This document shows, piece after piece, positions 18,422 to 27,588 of a DNA stretch of 64,000 bases. Source of the stretch: Maricaulis sp048268525 (GTDB taxonomy: Bacteria; Pseudomonadota; Alphaproteobacteria; Caulobacterales; Maricaulaceae); NCBI RefSeq assembly GCF_048268525.1, contig NZ_JBLWVH010000008.1:28476-92475 (forward strand), written 5' to 3'. Every line of letters begins with the position of its first letter. Within the stretch, counting starts at the first letter, position 1. Below the pieces are notes generated by a model. That model ran no database searches. It was given only the letters and a program-made list of their open reading frames with translations, and was not told the origin of the DNA. A program made the translations under genes and the position numbers.

Positions 18422-19396
18422 ATGACAAAAGCAATCAGGATCCATCAGACCGGCGGTCCGTCCGTTATGCAGCTTGAAGACTGTGAGGCCCGAGAGCCCG
18501 GCCCTGGAGAATTGTTGATCCGGCATGTCGCGATCGGTGTGAACTATATCGACACCTATCACCGATCCGGTCTCTATCCTGTCCCCCTGCCCAGCGGTTT
18601 GGGGCTCGAGGCTTCCGGTATCGTCGAGGCAATGGGCAGTGGGGTCTCAGGTATCCAGACCGGTGACCGCGTCGCCTATGGCAGCGGACCCTTGGGTGCC
18701 TATGCCGAAACCAACATCGTTCCGGCCGGCCGCGTCGCGAAACTGCCTGATGCTGTTTCACATGAGCAAGCCGCAACCATCATGCTCAAAGGCATGACGG
18801 CCCGCTATCTTCTCAAGGAGACCTATCCGGTCCAGCGCGGCGAAACCATCCTGTTCCACGCAGCTGCCGGCGGTGTCGGCCTGTTGGTCTGCCAATGGGC
18901 CAGGGATCTGGGTGTCACCCTCATCGGAACCGCCAGCACACAGGAAAAATGCGACCTCGCCCTCTCGATGGGCGCCACACACATGATCAATTATACCGAG
19001 GAGAACGTGGTAGCCCGAGTACGGGACATCACGAACGGTCAGGGTGTTCCGGTTGTCTATGACGGAGTCGGCAAGGACACATTCGAAATGTCACTCGATT
19101 GCCTGAAGACGCGCGGCTTGCTTGCCAGCTTCGGCAATGCCTCAGGCCCGGTAACGGGTGTCGATCTGGGAATTCTGACACAAAAGGGCTCGCTCTACGT
19201 CACCCGCCCGTCGCTTGGACATTATACCGCGACCGATGAAGCCCTGGCTGCCAATACCGCCGATGTCTTCGATGCTGTTGCCCGCGGAGCCCTGACGATC
19301 ACCATCAACCAGCGCCACGCGCTGGACGATGCCGTCAAAGCCCACGAGATGCTGGAATCCCGCCAGACGACAGGGGCCAGTATCCTGGTCCCCTGA
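18422..19396 (+). CDS. NADPH:quinone oxidoreductase (zeta-crystallin type)
   Basis: The protein has 324 residues, the standard length for this medium-chain dehydrogenase/reductase group. The GVNYIDTYHRSGLYP catalytic-domain block, GLEASGIVEAMGSGV and the nucleotide-binding VLFHAAAGGVGLLVCQWARDLG are all present. There are no zinc ligands, as expected for quinone reductases. It would reduce quinones with NADPH. It is a single gene, separated by about 60 bases from the GDPD gene. Confidence 0.93.
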   Translation: MTKAIRIHQTGGPSVMQLEDCEAREPGPGELLIRHVAIGVNYIDTYHRSGLYPVPLPSGLGLEASGIVEAMGSGVSGIQTGDRVAYGSGPLGAYAETNIVPAGRVAKLPDAVSHEQAATIMLKGMTARYLLKETYPVQRGETILFHAAAGGVGLLVCQWARDLGVTLIGTASTQEKCDLALSMGATHMINYTEENVVARVRDITNGQGVPVVYDGVGKDTFEMSLDCLKTRGLLASFGNASGPVTGVDLGILTQKGSLYVTRPSLGHYTATDEALAANTADVFDAVARGALTITINQRHALDDAVKAHEMLESRQTTGASILVP

Positions 19397-19409
19397 CCGA
19401 TCCGATGAA

Positions 19410-20720
19410 TCAGGTATTCATCGAGTCGAAGAACTCATCATTGGTCTTGGTCTGACGCAGCTTGTCGAGCAGGAACTCGATCGCATCCTGGGCACCCATC
19501 GGATTGAGGATGCGGCGCAGGACATACATTTTCTGCAACTGACCACGGTCGACGAGGAGTTCCTCTTTCCGGGTACCGGATTTGAGGATGTCGATCGCCG
19601 GGAAGACGCGCTTGTCGGCGACCTTGCGGTCGAGCACGACTTCCGAGTTACCCGTACCCTTGAACTCTTCGAAGATGACTTCATCCATCCGCGAACCGGT
19701 ATCGATCAGCGCCGTAGCGATGATGGTCAGCGATCCGCCATGCTCGATATTCCGGGCCGCACCAAAGAAGCGCTTGGGGCGTTGCAGGGCGTTGGCATCA
19801 ACACCACCGGTCAACACCTTGCCCGAGGACGGCACCACCGTGTTGTAAGCCCGGCCCAGACGGGTAATCGAGTCCAGCAGGATCACGACATCACGGCCGT
19901 GCTCGACCAGGCGTTTGGCTTTTTCGATCACCATTTCGGCGACCTGGACGTGACGCGTTGCCGGCTCGTCGAAAGTCGAGGAAATCACCTCACCTTTGAC
20001 CGTACGCTGCATGTCAGTCACTTCTTCCGGCCGCTCATCGATCAGCAGGACCATCAGATAACAATCCGGATGATTGCTTTCGATCGCGTGGGCGATGTTT
20101 TGCAGCAGAACGGTCTTGCCGGTCCGCGGCGGCGCCACAATCAGTCCGCGCTGGCCCTTGCCAAGCGGTGACACAATATCGATGACCCGGCCGGAACGAT
20201 CCTTCACCGTCGGATCGGCCAGCTCCATATTGAAGCGGCTTTCCGGATAGAGCGGGGTCAGATTGTCAAAATGGACCTTGTGACGAGCGGATTCCGGATC
20301 CTGGAAATTGATCGTCGAGACTTTCAAGAGCGCAAAATAGCGTTCGCCATCGCGCGGACTGCGGATTTCGCCTTCAACCGTATCGCCCGTACGCAGGCCG
20401 AATTTGCGGATCTGGGTCGGGGACACATAGATGTCGTCCGGTCCGGCCAGATAATTTGATTCCGGCGAACGCAGAAAACCGAACCCGTCCTGCAGCACTT
20501 CCATGACGCCGCCGCCATGAATCTCGACATCCCGCTCTGCAAGGGATTTGAGAATGGCGAACATCATGGCCTGTTTGCGCAAGGAAGACGCATTCTCGAT
20601 CTCGAGCGCTTCGGCAAACTCAACCAGTTCTGTTGGCTTCTTTTCCTTGAGATCCTGCAGCGTCATGCGCTCCAGACCTTCAAGCAGGGCGGGGACGGGT
20701 GCGGAAATTTCGTCGGTCAT
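19410..20720 (-). CDS. rho: Transcription termination factor Rho
   Basis: The protein has 436 residues. N-terminal domain MTLQDLKEKKPTELVEFAE; RNA-binding cold-shock-like part GGGVMEVLQDGFGFLRSPESNYL; Walker A (RTGKTVLLQ) after GQRGLIVAPP; Q-loop and R-loop region (VPSSGKVLTGGVDANAL). It is the hexameric RNA helicase that ends transcription. It lies at the downstream end of the leftward hemE-hemH-hemJ run but is separated from hemJ by 235 bases, so it probably has its own promoter. In that gap I see no gene. Confidence 0.98.
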   Translation of the reverse strand: MTDEISAPVPALLEGLERMTLQDLKEKKPTELVEFAEALEIENASSLRKQAMMFAILKSLAERDVEIHGGGVMEVLQDGFGFLRSPESNYLAGPDDIYVSPTQIRKFGLRTGDTVEGEIRSPRDGERYFALLKVSTINFQDPESARHKVHFDNLTPLYPESRFNMELADPTVKDRSGRVIDIVSPLGKGQRGLIVAPPRTGKTVLLQNIAHAIESNHPDCYLMVLLIDERPEEVTDMQRTVKGEVISSTFDEPATRHVQVAEMVIEKAKRLVEHGRDVVILLDSITRLGRAYNTVVPSSGKVLTGGVDANALQRPKRFFGAARNIEHGGSLTIIATALIDTGSRMDEVIFEEFKGTGNSEVVLDRKVADKRVFPAIDILKSGTRKEELLVDRGQLQKMYVLRRILNPMGAQDAIEFLLDKLRQTKTNDEFFDSMNT

Positions 20721-20955
20721 GATGATACTATCAGCTCAAGCACAAGAGCGTGACCCGGGACGGGCCTTACGCGATCAAGCAAGCCGGGTACTGCCAAGGC
20801 GAGGAAGACCCGAGAATTGAGGAGCAGACGGGCGCGCTGTGATTCACGCGTCTCACGTCACGAAAGAAGGGATCCTGAAAAAGGATTCGAGAAACCCTTG
20901 CCATGCAGCCCGCCCACCGTCAAGCACAAGCCACTCGGCGCGCGCCAATTCCTGT

Positions 20956-21411
20956 TCAGTTGAGGGCGACAACCGCAATCAGAACGATGGCAATCGCCAG
21001 CACAAACGGGGCTTCATTGAGCAAGCGATAGCGCTTGTCCGACCAATCATTGGTCCCAGCCTGAAAGCGTTTGAACCGAATGGCGAAGACATGGTGCAAA
21101 CCGGTCATCGCACTGACGAGAACAAATTTTCCGAACCAGGCCAGGCTGACAAAAACCGACCAGCCTCCGGCCCGCTCCATATTGGCCCAGACCAGGGCCA
21201 GTCCGATCACCCAGGCCACAATCATGGACGGATTCATGATGATCTTCAAAAGCCGGCGTTCTTGCAGCTTCAACGTCTCATCCAGCTCACCGCCGGGTGT
21301 GGCAGCACAATGATAGATGTAAAGACGCGGCAGATAGAGCAGGCCCGCCATCCAGGCGATCACGGCCAGGATGTGGAAAGCGCGAAGCCAGTCATAGGCA
21401 GCCAACAGCAT
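20956..21411 (-). CDS. hemJ: Protoporphyrinogen IX oxidase HemJ
   Basis: The protein has 151 residues from the ATG at 21411. It has four membrane segments and the conserved His (WLRAFHILAVIAWMAGLLYLPRLYIYH) and Lys positions (RRLLKIIMNPSMIVAW) of the HemJ/UPF0093 family. It oxidises protoporphyrinogen IX to protoporphyrin IX, the step just before ferrochelatase. Its gene lies 22 bases downstream of hemH. The frame is open further upstream to 21594, overlapping hemH, but the conserved N-terminus begins at the chosen ATG. Confidence 0.93.
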   Translation of the reverse strand: MLLAAYDWLRAFHILAVIAWMAGLLYLPRLYIYHCAATPGGELDETLKLQERRLLKIIMNPSMIVAWVIGLALVWANMERAGGWSVFVSLAWFGKFVLVSAMTGLHHVFAIRFKRFQAGTNDWSDKRYRLLNEAPFVLAIAIVLIAVVALN

Positions 21412-21433
21412 GGTACATAATGTCCCGGTTAGA

Positions 21434-22474
21434 TCAGGCAGCAGACTTGCACGGACACCCGCTGCAGTCAGCCGGACAAATCCGCTCACCATCAGCCGAT
21501 TGCAGTCCTGCCGGACGATTGAGTGCGTCGCTGACCAGATTGGCGAGTGCCTCGATGAACACCGGGTCCTGACCCAGAGCCGGCACGCGGACATAGGTCT
21601 TCACGCCCAATTCCTCGGCAATTTCCGCGTATTCCTCGTCGAGCTCGACCAGAGTCTCGATATGCTCCGAGACAAAGGCAATCGGCGTCAGCAGGATTGA
21701 CTTTCCGTCAGCCGCGGCTTGATGGATTGCTTCATCCGTCGAAGGTCCGATCCATTCCAGCGGCCCGACCCGGCTCTGATAGCAAATCTGGAAATCCGGA
21801 AACTCAGGCAATTGCCTGATCACGGCCTCAACCGTCTTCTCGACCTGCCATTGATAGGGATCCCCCGAATCAATGATCTTTTTTGGAAGTCCGTGCGCAG
21901 AAAACAGCAAACGGACATTGTCCGGACGTCCGGACTTCTCCCACGCCTTGCGGATCAGGGATGCATGCGCGTCAAGGAAAGCGGGCTCGGTCGGATAACA
22001 GCAAACCGTGCGGGTCTCAGGTCCACCAGCTTTTTTCCAGGCCTTCAGCGAAGAGCCTGTCGTCGTCGTTGAAAACTGCGGATAGAGCGGCAACAACACG
22101 GTTTCGTCGGGCTGCCAGGCTTCGACTTCCCGCGCCACATCCTCGGTAAACGGGTGCCAATAGCGCATGGCCGGCCAGATCTGCACGTCATGGTCGGGCC
22201 AACGGGCGCCCAGCTGTTCGGCCAGCATGTTCGCCTGGCGTATGGTCTCCGGAAGCAAGGGGGATCCGCCACCCATCTTGGCGTAATTGGCCTTGGCTTC
22301 CTTCGCCCGTGTCGTCGATATGAACCAGGCCAGGGCCTCGCGAATCAGACCTGGCGCCTGGATGATCGCCGGATCACGGAACAGGTTGCGCAAGAAGGGT
22401 TGGACGGATTCCTGCCCGTCAGGCCCACCAAGATTGAACAAAACAACGGCGAGTTTTTTGCGGGCTTTGTCCAA
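21434..22474 (-). CDS. hemH: Ferrochelatase
   Basis: The protein has 346 residues from a TTG at 22474, which has a GGGAG Shine-Dalgarno about 8 bases upstream and leads straight into KLAVVLFNLGGPDG. It inserts ferrous iron into protoporphyrin IX. Landmarks: MGGGSPLLPETIRQA, PAMRYWHPF, the catalytic His in LLFSAHGLPKKIID, and TPIAFVSEHIETLVELDEEY. The C-terminal tail has several cysteines (CPADCSGCPCK), a pattern seen in some bacterial ferrochelatases with an iron-sulfur cluster. It lies 16 bases after hemE. Confidence 0.96.
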   Translation of the reverse strand: MDKARKKLAVVLFNLGGPDGQESVQPFLRNLFRDPAIIQAPGLIREALAWFISTTRAKEAKANYAKMGGGSPLLPETIRQANMLAEQLGARWPDHDVQIWPAMRYWHPFTEDVAREVEAWQPDETVLLPLYPQFSTTTTGSSLKAWKKAGGPETRTVCCYPTEPAFLDAHASLIRKAWEKSGRPDNVRLLFSAHGLPKKIIDSGDPYQWQVEKTVEAVIRQLPEFPDFQICYQSRVGPLEWIGPSTDEAIHQAAADGKSILLTPIAFVSEHIETLVELDEEYAEIAEELGVKTYVRVPALGQDPVFIEALANLVSDALNRPAGLQSADGERICPADCSGCPCKSAA

Positions 22475-22490
22475 TGTCCGTTCTCCCGGA

Positions 22491-23528
22491 TCAGCTGCGA
22501 TCTCGTATGCGTGCCAGAAGCTGCTCGACATGAGCAACCGGCACGTCCGGCGTGATGCCGTGGCCAAGATTGAAGATATGGGGCCGACCAGCCCATTGGT
22601 CCAACAATCGGTCGACCTCGCCATCCAGCGCCGCTCCGCCGGCCCGCAGGACAGACGGGTCCAGATGCCCCTGGACCGGCATGCATGCCGGCAGGACTGA
22701 CTGGATCCAGGCCGGATCAACACCCGTATCGATAGCAATCGCCGTCACACCTGTCTCGCGCGCATATCGCGGGTAGAGCGTCCCGGCGCCGCGTGGAAAC
22801 CCGATAATCGGCACGTCAACGCCGGCCGCCCGCACAGCATCGACGATCCGCTTGGTCGGCCGGATCACGACCCGTTCGAACAGCGGTTCCGGCAAGCCCT
22901 CGGCCCAGCTGTCGAACAATTTGAGCACTTCAGCGCCACAACGGGCTTGCATGATCAGATATTCAGCCGTGACGTCGGCGATCCGATCCAGCATCCCGTC
23001 AAAGGCCTCGGGGTGTTCCCAGGCGGCGACACGGGTCCGGAAGCGATCTTTCGATCCGCCGCCCTCGACCATGTAGGTCGCGACCGTCCAGGGTGATCCT
23101 GCGAAGCCAATCATGGTGGTGGTGTCAGGCAGTTCAGGGACCACCCGCTTGAGCGTCTCACCGATCGGCCCGAGCACTGCTTCCGTCTGGTCGAGACGAA
23201 GCTGCTCGAATTGGCGCGGATCGAAGGGTTCCAGCTGGGGACCTTCACCGGTCACGAACCAGACCTTGCGACCCAGCGCGATCGGTACCAGCAGGATGTC
23301 AGCAAACAGGATCGCAGCGTCAAAGCCAAAGCGACGTATGGGCTGCAGAGTCACTTCAGCCGCCAGATCCGGAGAGAAACAGAAATCGATGAAGTTCTTC
23401 GCTCGCGAGCGGACTTCCCGATATTCAGCGAGATAGCGGCCGGCTTGGCGCATCAGCCAGACCGGTGGCGGTGAGACGGTTTCTCCGGCCAGGACCTGGA
23501 GCATCGGCTTTTTTGTCAGATCATTCAT
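22491..23528 (-). CDS. hemE: Uroporphyrinogen decarboxylase
   Basis: The protein has 345 residues. Family signatures: PPVWLMRQAGRYLAEYR near the N-terminus and GFAGSPWTVATYMVEGGGS in the middle. It decarboxylates uroporphyrinogen III to coproporphyrinogen III. It is the first gene of a leftward hemE-hemH-hemJ group. Its start lies at the left edge of the probable replication origin, as in Caulobacter, where the hemE promoter overlaps the origin. Confidence 0.97.
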   Translation of the reverse strand: MNDLTKKPMLQVLAGETVSPPPVWLMRQAGRYLAEYREVRSRAKNFIDFCFSPDLAAEVTLQPIRRFGFDAAILFADILLVPIALGRKVWFVTGEGPQLEPFDPRQFEQLRLDQTEAVLGPIGETLKRVVPELPDTTTMIGFAGSPWTVATYMVEGGGSKDRFRTRVAAWEHPEAFDGMLDRIADVTAEYLIMQARCGAEVLKLFDSWAEGLPEPLFERVVIRPTKRIVDAVRAAGVDVPIIGFPRGAGTLYPRYARETGVTAIAIDTGVDPAWIQSVLPACMPVQGHLDPSVLRAGGAALDGEVDRLLDQWAGRPHIFNLGHGITPDVPVAHVEQLLARIRDRS

Positions 23529-23972
23529 TCGCCCTGCTTAGGCATCTCTTCCCACAGGATCAATCTGTGCCCTTCATCTCTCAAAAAAGAATCTAAGGAT
23601 TGTAGATGATTGTTGGGGGGTGGATTTTGGGGATGACCGATACAATCCCCGTTATCCGGTTCGGGAAAGTTCGGGCTTATCCATCCACACAAGTGAGCCG
23701 GCTATCGACGGGAAAAAGCGATTCACTGTTATTTTTCATGGATAAAGGTGAGCCAGGTGATGTGGAATGACAGTGGACAACAGCGTCTGGCCAATCAATG
23801 TGAGGCGGGATTTTTCACAACCTTCTCGACAGCCTTGGACCCTGTGGAAATTGATGTGGGTTTTTCGTGGTAAGACCCGGTACTACCCACAACCGTTGCA
23901 GCCGGATTGCCGCGCCGGGGAAAACAGCCCAACTTATTAACAAATGGTAAACGTCAAACCGTGATCGGTCTC
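23529..23972. other. Probable chromosomal replication origin (oriC/Cori-type)
   Basis: This is a 444-base gene-free stretch between divergent hemE and ppsR (DUF299), the position of Cori in Caulobacter. It is richer in A and T than its flanks. Several 7-of-9 matches to the DnaA box TTATCCACA are seen: 23678-23686, 23738-23746 (minus), 23772-23780 (minus), 23811-23819, 23843-23851 (minus) and 23883-23891. A CtrA-like half-site pair, TTAA-7-TAAA, occurs at 23937-23951. Two GANTC methylation sites lie at 23589-23593 and 23720-23724. No perfect DnaA box was found. The call rests on synteny plus these motifs. Confidence 0.82.
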
Positions 23973-24812
23973 ATGCCTCCTATCAATTCATCTTTCGAAA
24001 CATGTTTTCATATTCATATGGTGTCGGACTCGACCGGCGAGACCCTGATGGAGGTCATGCGGGCTTCGGTCGCCCAGTTTGAGGGGACCAGCCCGCTGGA
24101 ACATCTTTATGCGTTGGTCCGCTCCTCCAAACAGCTTGACCGGGTGCTGGATGAGGTCGCGGCCTATCCTGGCGTCGTCATGTACACGATCGTCAATGCC
24201 GACCTGCGCCGAGAGCTGGAAACACGGTGTGTCGAGCTCGGCGTGCCGGCCATCGCCATTCTGGACCCCATGCTGGCAACCTTGAGCGCCTATCTGGGGC
24301 GGCCGGTGGCCAGCCGGGCAGGAGCACAGCGATCCCTGGATGCCGACTACTACCGACGCATCGATGCCCTGAATTACGCCATGGCCCATGATGATGGCCA
24401 GGGTGATGATTTCGAGGGTGCCGACATTGTCCTGCTCGGTGTCAGCCGGACGTCCAAGACCCCGACCAGTGTCTATCTGGCTCATCGTGGATATCGGGCG
24501 GCCAATATTCCGCTGGTGAAAGATGTCCCGATCCCCGATGCGCTGTTCAGTCTGCGCAATCCGCTGGTGGTCGGATTGACGGCGTCACCGGAACGCATTG
24601 TTCAGATCCGGCGTAATCGGTTGTTGAGTCTGAACGAGGACCGGGACACCAATTATATCGACGATTTTGCGGTTCGTGAGGAGATCCTGTTCGCCAAACG
24701 CCTGTACGCCAAGCACAAATGGCCGACCATTGACGTGACGCGACGGTCAATCGAGGAAACCGCCGCGAAGATCATCAACCTTCTCATGGAAAAACGGAAC
24801 CTGTCGGCATGA
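23973..24812 (+). CDS. ppsR: Pyruvate phosphate dikinase regulatory protein (DUF299)
   Basis: The protein has 279 residues from the ATG at 23973. It is a bifunctional ADP-dependent kinase and Pi-dependent pyrophosphorylase that switches PEP synthase or PPDK off and on. Landmarks: HIHMVSDSTGETL at the start and the P-loop-like LLGVSRTSKTPTSVYLA, then PTIDVTRRSIEETAAKI at the end. The target dikinase is not in the window. The open frame extends to 23907 into the origin, but family similarity starts at about MPPINSS. It overlaps maf by ATGA. Confidence 0.93.
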   Translation: MPPINSSFETCFHIHMVSDSTGETLMEVMRASVAQFEGTSPLEHLYALVRSSKQLDRVLDEVAAYPGVVMYTIVNADLRRELETRCVELGVPAIAILDPMLATLSAYLGRPVASRAGAQRSLDADYYRRIDALNYAMAHDDGQGDDFEGADIVLLGVSRTSKTPTSVYLAHRGYRAANIPLVKDVPIPDALFSLRNPLVVGLTASPERIVQIRRNRLLSLNEDRDTNYIDDFAVREEILFAKRLYAKHKWPTIDVTRRSIEETAAKIINLLMEKRNLSA

Positions 24813-25399
24813 CCCGTTTCATTCTTGCCTCGGGAAGCCAGATCCGCGCCGACATCCTGCGTCAGGCGGAGATTCCGTTCGAGATTATCAAGTCGGATGT
24901 CGATGAGAGCGTAATCAAGGCGGGCAGGGCTGATCTGTCGCCACGTGACATGGCGCTCTGCCTGGCAGAAGCGAAGGCTGAACCGGTTTCGCTGGCGCAT
25001 CCTGATGCCCTGGTTCTGGGCGCTGACCAGACGATGGAACTGGACGGTGAGCTACTCGATAAACTGCCGGATGCCTCGCTGGCGCGGGCCCGTCTCGAGC
25101 GCATGCGCGGTCGGCCACATTGCTTGCATGCCGGCCTCGCGCTTTTGCAAGCCGGTCAGCCAGTCTGGCGACACCAGCAGACCTCCACCATCCATGTGCG
25201 GGATTTCAGTGACGCTTTCCTCGACCAGTATCTCAAGAATGCCGGCTTTGCGCTGACCGCCAGCGTTGGCGCCTACGCTTATGAAGGCCTTGGATCGCAA
25301 TTGTTCGAGCGGGTGGAGGGCGATTACTATGCCATTCTCGGCCTGCCGCTTTTGCCATTGGCGGCGGTGCTGCGTGAGCATGGGGTATTGCAGCCATGA
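24809..25399 (+). CDS. Maf-like nucleoside triphosphate pyrophosphatase
   Basis: The protein has 196 residues. The Maf hallmarks are FILASGSQIRADILRQ at the N-terminus, the catalytic Asp in VLGADQTM, and AYEGLGSQLFERVEGDYYAILGLPLLPL at the C-terminus. Maf proteins hydrolyse non-canonical or excess nucleoside triphosphates. It overlaps ppsR and aroE by 4 bases on each side (ATGA in both), showing a tight translationally coupled operon. Confidence 0.93.
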   Translation: MTRFILASGSQIRADILRQAEIPFEIIKSDVDESVIKAGRADLSPRDMALCLAEAKAEPVSLAHPDALVLGADQTMELDGELLDKLPDASLARARLERMRGRPHCLHAGLALLQAGQPVWRHQQTSTIHVRDFSDAFLDQYLKNAGFALTASVGAYAYEGLGSQLFERVEGDYYAILGLPLLPLAAVLREHGVLQP

Positions 25400-26238
25400 T
25401 CCCGACCGGAGCTGCCTGTGTTGCCGGAGTAACCGGTTATCCGATCGCCCATTCCCTGTCGCCTGTGGTGATGCGTCACTGGATCGATGCGGCGGGTATT
25501 GATGCCCTCTATGCGCCCTTTCCGATCAGCGCCGACCGGTTTGACAGTGTTGTTCGTGGCCTGGCCGGCGCCGGCTGTCGCGGCCTCAACGTGACCCTGC
25601 CCCACAAGGAGGCAGCGCTCGAACTGGCACAGACCGCCTCGGCACCGGCCCGGGCGGTCGGCGCCGCAAACCTCCTGACATTCACCCCCGCGGGAATCCA
25701 TGCTGACAATACTGACATTGCCGGATTTCTGTATGCCCTCAACCCGGCCGATATCATATTCAAAAAGGCTCGGGCATTGATATTCGGAGCTGGAGGTGCG
25801 GCGCGCGCCATGTTGTATGCGCTCCTGACAGTTGGCGTCCGGGACGTCGCTATCTGCAATCGCAATATCACGCGCGCCCAGGGCCTCGCCCGTGATATCG
25901 CGCCGGAGGCCCGCATCATTCCATGGGAAGCCCAGGATGACGCATTGCAAGGACGCAACCTGATCATCAACGCGACCTCGCTTGGCTTGGCAGGTCGAGA
26001 GGGTCTGGTCCTCGACTGGCAACGGGTCAGACCGGGTAGTGTCGCGTTCGACAGCATCTACACGCCAGTTGATACACGGTTTCTTGTTGATGCCCGGGCG
26101 CAGGGTCTGACGGCGATTGACGGTCTGGACATGCTGATCGGACAGGCCCGGCCGAGTTTTGAGGCCTTTTTTAACTGCCCCGTCCCGCAACTGCCGGATA
26201 TGCGCACCCGCTTGCTCAAGCATCTCGGAACACACTGA
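25396..26238 (+). CDS. aroE: Shikimate dehydrogenase
   Basis: The protein has 280 residues. Shikimate binding: YPIAHSLSPVVMRHW, and the catalytic Lys in NVTLPHKE, with ADNTDIAGF supplying the Asp. NADPH fold: LIFGAGGAARAMLYAL, then NRNITRAQ. It reduces 3-dehydroshikimate to shikimate in aromatic amino-acid synthesis. It overlaps maf upstream (ATGA) and coaE downstream by 1 base (TGATG). Confidence 0.96.
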   Translation: MIPTGAACVAGVTGYPIAHSLSPVVMRHWIDAAGIDALYAPFPISADRFDSVVRGLAGAGCRGLNVTLPHKEAALELAQTASAPARAVGAANLLTFTPAGIHADNTDIAGFLYALNPADIIFKKARALIFGAGGAARAMLYALLTVGVRDVAICNRNITRAQGLARDIAPEARIIPWEAQDDALQGRNLIINATSLGLAGREGLVLDWQRVRPGSVAFDSIYTPVDTRFLVDARAQGLTAIDGLDMLIGQARPSFEAFFNCPVPQLPDMRTRLLKHLGTH

Positions 26239-26840
26239 TGTTGCGGGTCGGACTCACTGGGTCGATCGGCATGGGCAAGTCGGCGACGGCGCAATTGCTG
26301 AGAGAGGCCGGGCTCCCCGTTTTCGATTCCGATGCCACTGTCCACGAGCTTTACGCGCCGGGCGGAGCGGCAGTCGAGCCGGTTGGCAAGGCGTTTCCCG
26401 GTGTGGTGATGGATGGCGCGATAGACCGGACCAGACTGTCCGCGGCCCTGAACGCCGATCCCGGCGGGTTTGCCAGGCTCGAGGCAATCGTTCACCCATT
26501 GGTCAACGCAGCGCGCGAGGCCTTTGTCACGAAACAGGCCGCCGCCGGCCATGACATCGTTGTGTTTGACGTTCCGCTTCTGTTTGAAACCGGCGGTGAC
26601 CGGCATGTCGACAGCATCATCGTTGTCCATGCTCCGGACGACGTGCGTCGCGCGCGGGTCTTGCAGCGTCCCGGCATGACGGCGGCCAAGCTGGACGCCA
26701 TAATCGCCCGCCAGATGGATGATTCGAGCAAGCTGGCCCGTGCCGACCATGTGATCGAGACATCGGGTGGTCTGGCGGATGCGAGCCGCCAGGTCGATGA
26801 CATCATCAAATTGTTGACGGCGCGCGCCGAGCGGGCCTGA
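26238..26840 (+). CDS. coaE: Dephospho-CoA kinase
   Basis: The protein has 200 residues. The P-loop GLTGSIGMGKSATAQ is at residues 5-19. FDSDATVHELY and VFDVPLLFETGG are characteristic of CoaE, which phosphorylates dephospho-CoA to make CoA. Its start overlaps the aroE stop. It is followed 49 bases later by dnaQ, the usual alphaproteobacterial order. Confidence 0.96.
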   Translation: MLRVGLTGSIGMGKSATAQLLREAGLPVFDSDATVHELYAPGGAAVEPVGKAFPGVVMDGAIDRTRLSAALNADPGGFARLEAIVHPLVNAAREAFVTKQAAAGHDIVVFDVPLLFETGGDRHVDSIIVVHAPDDVRRARVLQRPGMTAAKLDAIIARQMDDSSKLARADHVIETSGGLADASRQVDDIIKLLTARAERA

Positions 26841-26889
26841 AACACCGGCAAACCATCAGCGTCACCGACGCGGCAGGCAGGGCAGGATC

Positions 26890-27582
26890 ATGCGGGAAAT
26901 CGTCTTTGACACCGAAACCACTGGTCTCGACCCCAATACCGGTGATCGCATCACGGAGCTCGGCTGTGTCGAGATCATCGATTTCATTCCCACGGGCAAG
27001 ACCTTCCATGCCTATGTGAACCCGCAGCGATCGGTGCCCAAGGAAGTCGTCGAGATCACCGGCCTGACCACTGAATTCCTCGCCGACAAGCCCCTGTTCG
27101 ACGAGATTGGTCCGCAATTTGTTGAATTTGTCGGTGACTCGACAATGGTCGCCCACAATGCGCCCTTTGACCGCGGCTTCATCAATATGGAGCTGGCCCG
27201 TCTGGGACTGGACATCTATCCGGACGACCGGTTCAAGGACACGGCCCGTATCGCCAGGGCCAAATTCCCCGGCTCCTACGTCTCGCTCGACGCGCTCTGC
27301 AAGCGCTTCGACATCTCGCTGGACACGCGTGACAAGCACGGGGCCCTGATCGACTCCCTGCTTCTGGCGGAAGTCTATCTGGAATTGATGGGAGGGCGGA
27401 CGCGGGCGCTGGACCTGAGCGGCCAGGGCAGTGGCGGCGACGGAAAGGTGGTGTTTCCGGCACGCTCACCCAGAGCCGAGCCACTCACCGCCCGCCAGAC
27501 AGAATCAGAGCGCGCCGCCCATGCCGCCTTTGTCGACGAGATGGGCGAAAACGCGCTCTGGAAAAAACTGACGATTCAGTAG
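26890..27582 (+). CDS. dnaQ: DNA polymerase III epsilon subunit (proofreading exonuclease)
   Basis: The protein has 230 residues. The three exonuclease motifs are intact: Exo I IVFDTETTGLDP, Exo II VAHNAPFDRGF, and Exo III with the His and Asp in DKHGALIDSLLLAEVY. It proofreads replication errors as part of the polymerase III core. The C-terminus (ENALWKKL) fits the alphaproteobacterial family. It ends 6 bases before the end of the convergent secB. Confidence 0.97.
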   Translation: MREIVFDTETTGLDPNTGDRITELGCVEIIDFIPTGKTFHAYVNPQRSVPKEVVEITGLTTEFLADKPLFDEIGPQFVEFVGDSTMVAHNAPFDRGFINMELARLGLDIYPDDRFKDTARIARAKFPGSYVSLDALCKRFDISLDTRDKHGALIDSLLLAEVYLELMGGRTRALDLSGQGSGGDGKVVFPARSPRAEPLTARQTESERAAHAAFVDEMGENALWKKLTIQ

Positions 27583-27588
27583 ATTCGT

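Noticed and set aside
18752..18770. TGTTTCACATGAGC, parS-like in the quinone oxidoreductase gene
   Set aside because: The central CACGTG is changed to CACATG and the right arm does not match.
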